This document shows, piece after piece, positions 1-11,000 of a DNA stretch of 64,000 nt (positions are counted from its first letter, which is position 1; the number at the start of each line of letters is the position of its first letter). This DNA comes from Microbacterium jejuense (GTDB lineage: Bacteria; Actinomycetota; Actinomycetes; Actinomycetales; Microbacteriaceae): assembly GCF_019511665.1 (NCBI RefSeq), contig NZ_JAEUAW010000001.1, forward strand, positions 248,001 through 312,000, given 5' to 3'. The notes beneath the pieces were generated by a model. The model worked only from the letters and a program-made list of their open reading frames with translations, did not search any database and had not been told where the DNA came from. Made by a program: the position numbers and the translations under genes.

Positions 1-714
1 CGCGACGCGGACGGCGAGGTCGTGTTCTCGGAGGCCGTGCCGTTCCTGCCGCAGGACACGAACATGACCTCGCTCGGCGTCATCAAGGTGCCGGACGGCC
101 TCAGCGACCAGGTGGGCCTCGTCGGCTTCTTCTACCCGACCCAGGTCAAACTCGACAGCGGCGCATACACGTCCAGCTACCCGGCGCTCATCAACCCCGT
201 CGTCACGCTCGACGTGTACGTGGGTGACCTCGGCATCGACGGTGGCGTGCCGAAGTCGGTGTACACCCTCGACACGAGCGAGATGGACAAGCTGACGGGT
301 GTCGGCACCGACGTGAAATCGCTCGAGCTCGCACCCGGCGAGACCGCCGAGCTTCCGGGAGGCCGCGGCACGGTGACGTTCGAGAACGAGGCGCCCGCCG
401 GTGCGCAGGGCTATGACGGGTCGGTCAAGCGGTACGTCTCGCTGTCGATCCATCGGGATGCCGCGGCCACGTGGGTGCTCGTCTTCGCGGTGCTCGCCCT
501 CGCCGGGCTGCTCGCCGCGCTGTTCGTGCCGCGCCGCCGCATGTGGGTCAAAGCCGTCGTGCAGGGACACACCGTGCACCTGGAGTACGCCGGGCTCGCC
601 CGCGGCGAGGACCCGACACTCGCGGCCGCCGTCGACCAGTTCGCCGTCAAGCACCTGGCCTCGCTGCCCGACACCGCCCGGACCCCGTCCGAGACCACCC
701 CCGACGTAGACTGA
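1..714 (+). CDS. resB: Cytochrome c biogenesis protein ResB, C-terminal part (5' end outside window)
   Basis: The reading frame is open from base 1 (R-D-A-D-G-E-V-V-F-S) and stops at 712-714, so this is the last 237 residues of a longer protein. The visible part is an extracytoplasmic beta-rich domain followed by one membrane segment (TWVLVFAVLALAGLLAALF) and a positively charged end starting PRRRMW, the usual C-terminal layout of ResB/Ccs1. ResB works with CcsB in system II cytochrome c maturation: the pair carries haem across the membrane and attaches it to CXXCH apocytochromes. The stop lies 5 nt before the ATG of ccsB, so the two are co-transcribed. Identification rests on this layout plus the adjacent unmistakable ccsB; the N-terminal transmembrane bundle cannot be seen here. 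Confidence 0.85.
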   Translation, partial: RDADGEVVFSEAVPFLPQDTNMTSLGVIKVPDGLSDQVGLVGFFYPTQVKLDSGAYTSSYPALINPVVTLDVYVGDLGIDGGVPKSVYTLDTSEMDKLTGVGTDVKSLELAPGETAELPGGRGTVTFENEAPAGAQGYDGSVKRYVSLSIHRDAAATWVLVFAVLALAGLLAALFVPRRRMWVKAVVQGHTVHLEYAGLARGEDPTLAAAVDQFAVKHLASLPDTARTPSETTPDVD

Positions 715-719
715 GGATC

Positions 720-1796
720 ATGCCCGACGCCACCCCCTTCTCGCTCGACACGGTCTCGGTGCTGCTGGTCTGGACGGCCATCGCGATCTACGCCCTCGCC
801 TTCATCGCTTACACCGTCGACCTGTCGCGCCGCGGCGCCGTCGCCGTCGAAGCGAAGGACGCGGCGGCGAAGGATGCCGCGACGAAGGCCGTCCGGGAGC
901 GTGAGCTCGTGACCGCCGCGGGCTACGCGGGCTCCGAATCGGTCGCGGCGCTGCGCGCACAGGAGTCTGCATCCGAAGAAGCGCTCAACGCTCCGGTCGG
1001 GCAGCGCGCGCGTCTCGTGTGGGCACGCATCGGCACGTCGCTGACGGTGCTGGGCTTCCTGTTCCACGTGGGCGGCGACGTGACGCGTGGCCTCGCCGCC
1101 GGTCGCGTGCCGTGGTCGAACATGTACGAGTTCGCGCTCACCGGCACGATGCTCATCGTCGCGGTGTACCTCGCGGTCCTGTTCCGCTACGACCTGCGGT
1201 TCCTGGGCACGTTCATCACGGGCCTGGTGGTGGTGCTGCTGGGCGGCACCGCCATCTGGTTCTACACCGAGATCGTCCCCCTCATGGACCCACTGAAGTC
1301 CGTGTGGCTCGTCATCCACGTGTTCGTCGCGTCGCTGTCGACGGCCATCTTCGCGCTCGCCTTCGGCCTGTCGGTGCTGCAGCTCATGCAGGCCCGGCGC
1401 GAGCGGAAGGTCGCCGCCGCGGCGGCCGAGCCGTCGCAGAACGCGGTCAAGACGGGCCCGCGGTTTCTGCGCACGCTGCCCAGCGCCGATGCGCTGGAGT
1501 CGCTCGCGTACCGCTTCGCCATCATCGGCTTCATCTTCTGGACCTTCACGCTCATCGCCGGCTCGATCTGGGCGAACGACGCGTGGGGGCGCTACTGGGG
1601 CTTCGACACCAAGGAAGTCTGGACTTTCGTCATCTGGGTGCTCTACGCCGGGTACATCCACGCGCGTGCAACGCGCGGTTGGCGCGGGTCTCGGTCGGCC
1701 TGGCTGTCGATCATCGGCTTCACCGCGGTGCTCTTCAACTTCACGATCGTGAACATGTTCTTCAAGGGTCTGCACGCCTACTCAGGCCTCAACTGA
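720..1796 (+). CDS. ccsB: Cytochrome c biogenesis protein CcsB (CcsA/ResC-type haem handling protein)
   Basis: A 358-residue multi-pass membrane protein that forms the system II cytochrome c synthase with ResB. The family signature is clear: PWSNMYEF near residue 135 and the tryptophan-rich haem-binding WWD-type motif seen here as WGRYWGFDTKEVWTF near residue 290, followed by a membrane span with the conserved YIHAR. Several hydrophobic spans alternate with a charged cytoplasmic loop rich in Ala/Lys (about residues 40-75). The ATG at 720 is preceded by GAGGA and follows the resB stop by 5 nt. A longer open frame reaches upstream to 471 but only overlaps resB and is not used. A hairpin at 1812-1829 follows the stop. 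Confidence 0.93.
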   Translation: MPDATPFSLDTVSVLLVWTAIAIYALAFIAYTVDLSRRGAVAVEAKDAAAKDAATKAVRERELVTAAGYAGSESVAALRAQESASEEALNAPVGQRARLVWARIGTSLTVLGFLFHVGGDVTRGLAAGRVPWSNMYEFALTGTMLIVAVYLAVLFRYDLRFLGTFITGLVVVLLGGTAIWFYTEIVPLMDPLKSVWLVIHVFVASLSTAIFALAFGLSVLQLMQARRERKVAAAAAEPSQNAVKTGPRFLRTLPSADALESLAYRFAIIGFIFWTFTLIAGSIWANDAWGRYWGFDTKEVWTFVIWVLYAGYIHARATRGWRGSRSAWLSIIGFTAVLFNFTIVNMFFKGLHAYSGLN

Positions 1797-2074
1797 CCCG
1801 TCTTTCCGCGACATTCCGTTCACGGAATGCGGTGATCGCCGCGCCCGTTCCCACGGGAATGTGCGACGCGCCCTTGACGGATCCTCACAGGCAGGTCTAG
1901 CTTTGCGCCTGTTCGGTCCGCCGATCGCTCGCCCTCGTGGCGCACGGTCGACGACACCGAGTGGGGTTGAGATTCAGGGGTATCAGGGTCATCGCCGGGG
2001 TTCGGGGGAGCCGCCAAGCGGATCGAAGTGCACCGGCGCGTTGTCAAGTTCGTCCAACGAGCGACAGGCGCGTC
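1797..2074 (+). promoter_or_regulatory. Intergenic leader with candidate promoter for the giant gene
   Basis: This 278-bp gap holds two short palindromes (listed separately) and, downstream of them, a promoter-like pair: TTGACG at 1874-1879 and TAGCTT at 1898-1903 with an 18-bp spacer. Transcription from about 1910 would leave a 5' leader of about 165 nt before the ATG at 2075. The frame is open back to a GTG at 1937, but the 1937-2074 translation is Arg-rich and unlike the rest of the protein, so I treat it as leader. Promoter assignment is by eye only. Confidence 0.45.
1812..1859. promoter_or_regulatory. Two adjacent short palindromes between ccsB and the giant gene
   Basis: The first is CATTCCG (1812-1818), four-base loop, CGGAATG (1823-1829). 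The second is TTCCC (1848-1852), AC, GGGAA (1855-1859), which can also pair as CCCGT/ACGGG (1844-1848 with 1853-1857). The two share a (T)TC..CGG(G)AATG core, so they look like diverged copies of one element. They lie 16 bp behind the ccsB stop and 15 bp before the candidate -35 of the giant gene, so they could be the ccsB terminator, operators, or both. No T-tract follows. Confidence 0.35.
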
Positions 2075-5000
2075 ATGGTTTGGGGATCGGTAACGGAGCG
2101 CTACCGCAGCGCGGCGTTCGGCGTGGTCGCATATGCGACCGCCATCGCCGTCGCCGTGGGCATCGCGCTTCCGTACAGCGCACCGCGTGCGCTCCCCGTC
2201 GTGACCGTCGCCGCCGATCCCGCGGACGTGCCCGCCTCGGCACCCGTCGCCCCGTCTGAGGCACCCGCCGCCTCCGTCGCGGGGGGATCCGCCGACGTCG
2301 CGCCCGATGAACTCATCGGCGAGCCGGCCGCGCTGAACGTGCGGCCCTTCGACGCGACGGATGCGGCGCCCGCCGACACGGCTCCGGCCGATACCGCTCC
2401 GGCCGACACGCCTCCCGCGGACCCGGCTCCGGCGGATCCGGCTCCGGTCGAGCCCGCTCCCGATCCCGCGCCCGCGGTCGATCCCGCTCCGGCGCCCGCG
2501 CCGAGCGAGCCGGCCGTGGTCGACCCGGCGCCCGCGCCTGTCGACCCCGGGACGCCTGCGGAGCCCGCGCCGGCAGACCCGGCTCCTGCAGCGCCCGCAC
2601 CGTGGGTGCTGACCATGTCGGGCACGTCGTCGTCGCTGGTCTTCCACGGCGACGGCACGGTCACCTTCGACGGCGTCACACGCTCGCTCTCGGAGATCTC
2701 CGAGATCCGCGTGACGGGCACGGCGGGCGACGACAGCTTCACGATCGACTTCGGCGGCACCGACCCGGGCGTGCCGATCTGGTTCGACGGCGCGGCCGGC
2801 TTCGACACGCTCATCACGAACGGCGGCGGCGGGTTCTCGTCGCAGCCGACCGATGGATCCAGCGGCACGATGACGCTCGGCTCGACCGTCGTCCACTACG
2901 CGGGAATCGAGCCGATCACCAACACCGGTGGCTCGGGGAACGCCGAGTTCACCCTCGGCGGCAGCGACGACGACGCCGTGCTCGAGGTCGACCCCGACGA
3001 CCCGTCCCTGCTGCGGCTGCGCTCGCTGGCCGGCACCTTCGAGCAGACGAGTTTCTCGGCGCCCACCGGCACCGGCACGGTGCTGAAGATCTCCGGCGGA
3101 GGCGGCCACGACAAGCTGACCATCTTCGGGATCATCAACCTGCTCGACGCCGCGTTCGAGGCGTACTTCGAGTCGATCTTCTTCCAGGGCGCCACGGTCA
3201 CCGCGGACTCGGTCACCGCAGTCGCCGAAGAGACCAACGCCGACGGCATCCCGTTCACCGTCGACGACTGCACGGACTTCGACGACTTCTCGATCCTCGG
3301 ATGCCTCGACCACGACGCGAACACGTCGGTGGTCGTGGACGGCGGCTCGATCACCACGGGCGACCTCACCCTGACCGCCTCCTCGACCGTCAATCCCGAC
3401 ACGAGCGCAGCCACGGCCTACGCCGTGATCGTGAACTCGAACGCGAGCGTCGAGGTCAAGGGCGGCGCGAACATCGTCGCGAGCGGCGACTTCACGGCGA
3501 CCGCGACCTCGAACGTCGGCGCGTTCACGCTGAACAAGCAGTACGGCGACGCGGCCTTCATCACGTCGAACGCCGCCGTCACGATCGGCGGCACCTCGAC
3601 CGTCACCGTCGGGGGCGCCGCGACGATGAGCGCGGCCTCCACCGTCACCGCCTCGGCGGTGCCGCAGACCGACAGCTCGAAGCAGGAGTCGGCGGGGAGC
3701 TTCGACGCCGCCGTCGCCGTCCTGTGGACCACCGCGAACGTCATCGCGAAGATCACCGGCGCGGCGCGCGTCGCCGTCACCGGGGCTCTGGGCATCGCGG
3801 CCGCGAACACCGCGACGCTGACGGCGACCGGCGACGCTCACGAAGCGGCCAGCGGCGCGGGCGTCGCGGTCGTGCACCTGTCGCAGACGACGGATGCCGC
3901 GATCGACACGGCCGACGCGACCGGGGTGTCGGCGGCATCCGTCGACGTCCTCGCCGACCAGACCTCGAACGTCACGGCGACCGCCACCGCGAGCAAGGGC
4001 GGCGCGACGCAGTCCAACAAGAGCCAGAACAGCCCGAGCCGCGCGAACGGCCAGTCCAACACCGGCAGCGCCGCGAGCGGCGGCGGCAGCATCGACATCG
4101 CGGCCGCGTTCGGCCTGGCGCACGTGCAGACCGACACCCGCAGCCGGGCCACCGGCGCGAAGGTCGTCACGACCGGGGCGCAGAAGTACGGGGCGCACGC
4201 CAAGAACACCGTCGCGGTCACCGGCAACGGCGGCACGACCGACGGCTCGGGCGGCGGCAGCGGCGCGGGGGTCGGCATCGGCATCGGCCTGCTGATCCTC
4301 GACTTCGCGACGCGGGCATTCGTCTCGGGCGGTGCACTCGACGCGGCCGGTGGCGTCACCGTCGAAGCGGCGGGCCCGGATGCCGGCGACTCGTCGTTCA
4401 CCGCGACCGCCGTCTCGGGCGCCAAGCCCGCGTCGGGCACGGTGGCCTTCGCCGGCTCGTTCGCCCTGGCGAAGATCGACACCCTGACCTCGGCGACCCT
4501 CGAGGGCGCTCCGTCGTTCGCCGGCCGCGCCGTCACGGTCACGGCACGCGGCAGCAGCAAGAGCACCGCGCAGGCGACGGCCAAGCAGGAGCTCGGCGGA
4601 GACAACGGCAGCGCCGTCGGCGCCGGGGCCTCCGTGGCGCTGTCGCTGATCCGCGACGACATCGTCGCCGCGGTCGCCGCAGGCGCCGCGCCCACCGGCA
4701 TCGGAGCCCTCGTCCTCGCCGCGACGGGATCCGACGAAGCCACGACCAAGACCGTCGGCGGCGCCGACGGCGGCACCAGCGCGACGCTGACCGGCGTCGC
4801 GAGCATCGCCATCCACAACGTGCGGACCTTCGCCGGCATCCTGTCGGGGCCCGCGGTCGCCCTCGCCTCGCTCGCTGCGACCGCCACGCAGACCGCCAAG
4901 GCCACGACGTCGGCGATCGGCGCGACCAAGGCCGGCAGCGGCTCGTCGCTCGCCCTCACGATCTCGTTCGCGCTGGCCAGCGTCGACCACGAGGTCGAGG

Positions 5001-8000
5001 CATCCCTCGCCCGCGCGGTCACCGCCACCGGCCCCGTGACGCTCACCGCCGACGGTGCGTCGACGACGACCACCACCGCCGAGGCCAGCGCCGCCGGCGC
5101 GCCCGGTGAGGGCACCGGCGGCAACGCCACGAACGACAATGTCAAGACCAAGTCCGACGCGAAGCTCGGCGATGCCGGGGGTAGGACGAAGGGCGGCGCC
5201 GGCGGCGGCACGTCCACACCCGAGCAGAAGAACGAGGACGGCACGTCGGTCTCGGTCGCCGCGGCCATCGCGATCAACCTCGTCACCTCGGTGACGCGCG
5301 CCATGCTGCTCGCCGGAGCGTCGCTCACGACGCCGGGCGCGGTGACCCTCACGGCGACGAACAACACGGACGCCTCCGCCACGGCGAAGGGCACCGCCAC
5401 CGACTCGAGCACCGTGGGCATCGGGGCAGCCGTCGCCGTCAACAAGGTGCGGCTGGTCAACGAGGCGGGCATCGGCATCGGCGCGTCGCTGCACGCGGCG
5501 TCGCTGGCGGTATCGGCCACGGTGAAGGCCGCCGGCCCCGACGACACGCACACGTTCGAGGCTGTCGCGCAGGCGGGGGCGACCGGCACCGGAGGCACGC
5601 TCGGCGTGGCAGGCGCCTTCGCCCTCAACCTCGTCGACGAAGACACGCGTGCCGTGGTCGACGCCGACGACGATCCGCTGAACCCCGACCCGCCGGCACC
5701 GCTGCCGGGCGTCGTGCTCACCGGCGGCGCCGCGAGCTTCACGGCCGGCTCGAAGAGCACCGACAAGGCGTCGGGCAAGGCGGGCCAGTCCGGTTCGGGC
5801 ACCGTCGGCATCGGGGCGGCGGTCGCTCTCAACCTCGTGACCCACGAGGTGTACGCGGGCATCGCACCCGCCGTGAACGCCACGCGCGGCCCTCCCGTGA
5901 CCGGCGCAGGCGCACTGACCATCACCGCCACGCACGGCGTCACGCTCACCACCGAGGCAGAAGCAGGCGCGGCAGGCGGCGGGGTGACCATCACCCCCTC
6001 GGTCGCCATCGTCATCGCGACCATCCACACCGCAGCATCCATCGGCAGAGGCTCCGCTCCGCTCACCGCGTCGAGCATCACCGCCACCGCCACCCAGACC
6101 GTCGCCGCCGACACCACGGCGAAGGGGTCGACCACAGCCGGCAGCACCGCCGGGATCGGCGTCTCTCTCGCCCTGGCGATCCTCGACGACATCACGTCGA
6201 CGTCCGGCAGCGACCGCGGTCTCACCACGACCGGCGCAGCTTCGTTCACCGCGACGCAGCGCGTCGACGCCAAGACCACCGCGAAGGCCTCGACCCAGGG
6301 CGCCAAGCCGTCCGAGGGCAAGGACCAGGGCGGCAAGGACGTCAACGAGAAGGCCGACGCGAACCTCGGTCAGGCGAGCGCGACCAAGCAGCAGAACGGC
6401 GGCGGGTCGACCTCCACGACCTCCACACCGAAGGCCGCGACGAACGACAACAACGGGGCCTCGCTGTCGATCGCCGGTGCGATCGCCATCGCCGTGGTCT
6501 CGCCCACGGTCCGTGCGCGCTTCGCGAACGGTGTGATCGTGGTCGCCGGCGGACTCGTGACCCTGCGCGCCCTCGCCGACATCGACTCGAGGGCGGACGC
6601 GCGCGGCGACACCTCGACCAAGGGCGACGTGGGCATCGGCGCCGGCGTCGCAGTCCAGGCCGTCGAGATCACGGTCAACGCCACGACCGGTGTCTCGACG
6701 ATCACGGCCACCGGGCTCGTCGTCGAGGCCGGCATGCTCGACGGCGACACCGACGACGTCGTGCGGCGCTGGGACGACGCGAGCAAGACGTGGATCGTGG
6801 TCGACTCGGGCGAGCAGCTGCCGGGACCCTCGAAGAACGACACGGCCTACGTCAAGGAGTCCGGCCAGGAGGGCATCTACACGTTCGACGGCTCGAACTG
6901 GTCGAACACGACGCCCGGGGCCATCACGGCCGGCGACTCGCTGCCCGGCTCGCCGGCGAACGGAGACCTGTTCCTGCTCCGTGCCGAGAAGGACGGCCAC
7001 CCGGGCAACTCGGTGTGGAAGTACAACGGCACGACATGGGTGTTCCAGACCGCGGCGGTCTACGCCAAGAAGGACGACCTGCCCAAGGACGACATCGCAG
7101 AAGGCGACTGGTTCCAGCTGACGACACAGGACGGCACGCACGCCCCCGGCTTCTACAAGCGCAACGGCAGCCACGAGTGGGAGCTGCAGTCCGTCACCGT
7201 CGGCTCGGGCGACCGCCTGCCCGCCGCCCCCGCCGACAAGGACCTCTTCCGCCTGTTCGAGCACGAGATCACCTCGATCGCCCGCGCCGGCGCCAGCAAG
7301 TCCGACAGCGTCGGCGTGGCCGGAGCCATCGCCATCGACATCCTCGGCAACCAGACCGAGGCCGTCGTCCCGACGGGCGCGACGGTGTCGCTCTCGTCGG
7401 CGGCATCCACGATCTCGGCCGAGAGCAATGAGCGGGATGCCGCGACCGCGACCTCGCAGGCGAACCAGGGCAAAGCGACGGGCGTGGGCGCCGTGTTCAC
7501 GCTGCAGGTGATCGACGGCAGCGACGTGCGCGCCGAGGTCGAGAACGGCGCGGCGCTCACCGGCGGAACGGGTCTCGCGATCACGGCGTTCGGGTTCCGC
7601 GAGTTCATCACGAAGGCCGAGGGCGGCAGCACCTCCACCGGGGCCGCTGCCATCGCTCCTGTCGTGGCGCTCGTGATCAGTGTCGACGACGACGTCACGG
7701 CCCGTCTGGGGACGGGCACGGCCACGACGGTCACAGGGGCTCTCAGCGTCACCGCCACCCACCAGCTGCGCATCCGCACCGACGGCAACGCCAAGGCGGC
7801 GGGCAAGAGCGCCGCGGTGGGTGCGATCATCGCCGTGAACGCGGTCGTCGGGTGGGACACGCTCGCCGAGATCGCGAGGGATGCCTCGGCTACGACGGTC
7901 TCGGTCGTCGCGGACTCCCTCGCCTTCACCGAGGCGAAGGTCGAGGCGTCAGCTGAGGGCGCCAGCTCGAGCGAGACCCAGTCCGGCGACCAGAAGTCGA

Positions 8001-11000
8001 CCGAGGCCGTCAACGGCACGAACAACCCGAACACCGCGGGCACGCGCGACGACACGGCGGGCATGCCGACGTCCAACGGCGGCACGAACGGCACGAACGG
8101 CGGCAACGGCGCGAACCAGCAGCAGTCCGCCCAGTCCGGCCAGTCCGGCAGCGGCAGCAGCGACACGACAGCCGTCGCGGCGGCCGTGGGCGTCAACTGG
8201 CTCGTCGCGACGTCGACCGCCCGCATCGCGGCGAACGTCACGGTGACAGCGACCACTGGCGAGCTGGTGGTGCGATCGCTGCTGGCGCAGCGCGCGTACG
8301 TCTTCGCTGTCGGCACGGCCATCGACATCACCCACGGCGGCACCCGCGTGGGCGCCACGATCGGGCTGAACGTCCAGGACGCGACCAACCGCGCGATCGT
8401 CGGCGCCGGCACGCACGCGACAGGGCAGACGGGCGTCACCATCGCCGCCGTCGCGCCGACAGGCACCCACAACGACTTCATCGTCTGGTCGTTCGCCGCG
8501 GCCGGCGGCAAGAACACCTCTGTCGCCGGCAGCGCCGCGGTGCAGATCCTGCTGCTCACCACGGAGGCCTCCGTCGGTGCCGGAGGCGAACTCGACGCGC
8601 CGGCCGGGGGAGTGACCGTGACCGCGACGCAGCCGATGCGGCTGCAGAACCTCGCCATCTCGGGCGCCTTGGGCACCGGGTCGGACGCCGCGGTCGGCGG
8701 GGCGTTCCTCGTCAACTACCTCGAGATCGGCACGCGAGCCTGGATCGACTCGACCGCCGGCATCCCGACGGACGTCGACGCATCCGGTGCGATCGCGGTC
8801 ACCGCGACGACGACGCTCGACCCGATCGCACCCGAGCTGCCCGAACCCGTCAAGGGCAAGGTCGACATCCCTGCCGTGACCAACATCGCGATCGCGGGCG
8901 GCGCCACGCAGGGCACGGCGGTCGTGGGGGCGTTCATCGTCAACATCTTCAACCTGCAGACCCGTGCCTGGATCGGCAGCGGAGCGCAGGTGAACCAGAC
9001 CGGTGCGGCGGGCGGATCGGGGCAGAGCGTGACCGTATCGGCCGGCGATGCGATCACCGTCGTGGACGCCTCGGGCGCGCTCGGGCTCAGCCTGGACTCG
9101 TCGAGCGTCGGGATCACCGTCGCCGTCGAGATCTCGAACTCCGACGTGCGCGCGTGGATCGGCGACCAGGCGGCGGTACGCGCGGGCGGCAGCGTGAAGG
9201 TCGAGGCGACCTCGGACGAGGACTGGTTCGTGCTCGCCGTCTCGGGCGGCATCACCGTCAGCGGCAGCGTGGCGGCGACCGGCGCGGTGCTCGTGATCGT
9301 CGCGAACCAGGGCGGCAGCGACCCCCAGACTCTCGCCCGCATCGGCCAGGCGACCGTGCGAGCCGGCGGCGACCTCACGGTTCACGCGAAGAAGACCGTC
9401 GTGGCGAAGCTCTCCAGCGGCAATATCGCCGTCTCGGGCAGCGGCACAGGCGTGGGAGCCTCGGTGACCGTGAACGTCCGCGACGACGACGTCACCGCGC
9501 AGATCCTCGGCGGCGCCGACGTGCAGGCGACGGGCGACACGCTCGTCAAGGCCGAGCAGTCCGGCGACTTCCTGCTCTTCGCCGTCGGCGGCTCGGGCGG
9601 CAACTCGGTGGGCGTCGGGGGATCGGTCACCGTCAACGTCCTCACCGACACCACCACCGCCGGCATCGGCGACGGGGCGAAGGTCAACTGCGTCGGCGTC
9701 TCGTGCAGCAACACCAACCCGAGCCTCACGCAGGATGTCGTGGTCGAGGCCTCCGACGAGACCACGGTCCTCGCCCTCGCGGGCGTGCTGGCCGTCGGCG
9801 GCACCGCCGGCGTCGGCGTGGGCGTCGACGTCGAGGTCGTGCACAAGACGACGCAGGCGAACATCGGCGTCGGCGCCCTCGTGAACGCGAACGGCGACGT
9901 CGTCGTGAAGGCATCGTCTTCGGAGCAGATCGACTCCATCTCGGCCGGCGGCTCCGTCGGCGGCACCGCAGCCGTGACGGTCAACGCGGCAGTGCCCGTC
10001 ATCACGGTCACGACGAAGGCGTGGATCGGGGCGTCTGCCACCGTCATCGCCGGTGGCAACGTCATCGTGGCCGCCGCGGACGACTTCACACTGTTCACCA
10101 TCGCGGGAAACATCTCCGTCGCGGGAACGGCCGCGGTCGGCGCCGGCGTCGCCGTTCCGGTCGTGACCAAGACGACGCAGTCCTGGATCGGCGACGGCGC
10201 ACGCGTCACCGCGCGGGCGCTCGCCGGTCACATGACGCACACCACGGTGTCGTCGGGCTCGTTCGACACGAACGGCACCGACACGCGCTTCGACCCGCGC
10301 GGCACACTCGGCGGCTACCCGACGCCCTACCCGCACAACCCGATCAACGGCAGCGGGCTCCAGGCCGACGGTGCCACGATCAACCTCGGGTACCAGCACG
10401 GCTTCAAGGCCGGACAGCAGGTCGTCTACGACGCCGGCGGCGGCGCGCCCATCACCGGCCTCACCGACGGCGGGACGTACTACGCCATCCCGGTCTCGAG
10501 CACCGCCATCAAGCTGTGCACGAAGCGCGGACCCCCGGTCAGCCCGGGCTCCGACGAATACACGTGCGAGCCGGGTCACCTCGTCACCGGACTCAGCCTC
10601 CCCGCCGGCGTCAAGATGGGCGAGAACCAGCGGTTCGTGCCCACCACCCGTCCCGGCCTTCCCTCCGACGTCTCGCCCCGCTTCACCGCCCAGTACGCGG
10701 TCGGCACCGACTACCTGGTGCTCCCGTACGACCTCACCGTCACGGTGGGCGACCCGGTCATCTACAGCGCCGGCGGTGGCACCCCCATCGGCGGGCTCAT
10801 GGACGGCGCGACGTACTACGTCGTGAACGCCGATCCGAACCACTTCCAGATCGCCCGCACGCAGTGCGAGGCCACGGGCCTCGCCGACGACTGCAACAGC
10901 GTCGCCGGCCCCATCGTCCCGATCGTCTTCAGCTCGACGGGCAGCGGCCGTTCCCACAGCATCGTCGCCTCGGGCGACCTTCCCGCGGCGGATGCCTCGG

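Noticed and set aside
411..1775. Minus-strand frame of 454 codons across resB/ccsB
   Set aside because: Arg/His/Gln-rich composition with no recognisable motif, fully antisense to two convincing genes.
1937..2074. N-terminal extension of the giant protein to a GTG at 1937
   Set aside because: The 46 extra residues are Arg-rich and would put a charged stretch before the signal peptide; they also follow a promoter-like pair closely. I prefer ATG 2075, though it is not proven.
6740..7267. Possible prophage fragment because of tail-fibre-like phrases
   Set aside because: No integrase, terminase, capsid or lysis gene is present and the segment lies inside one continuous frame of the giant protein.
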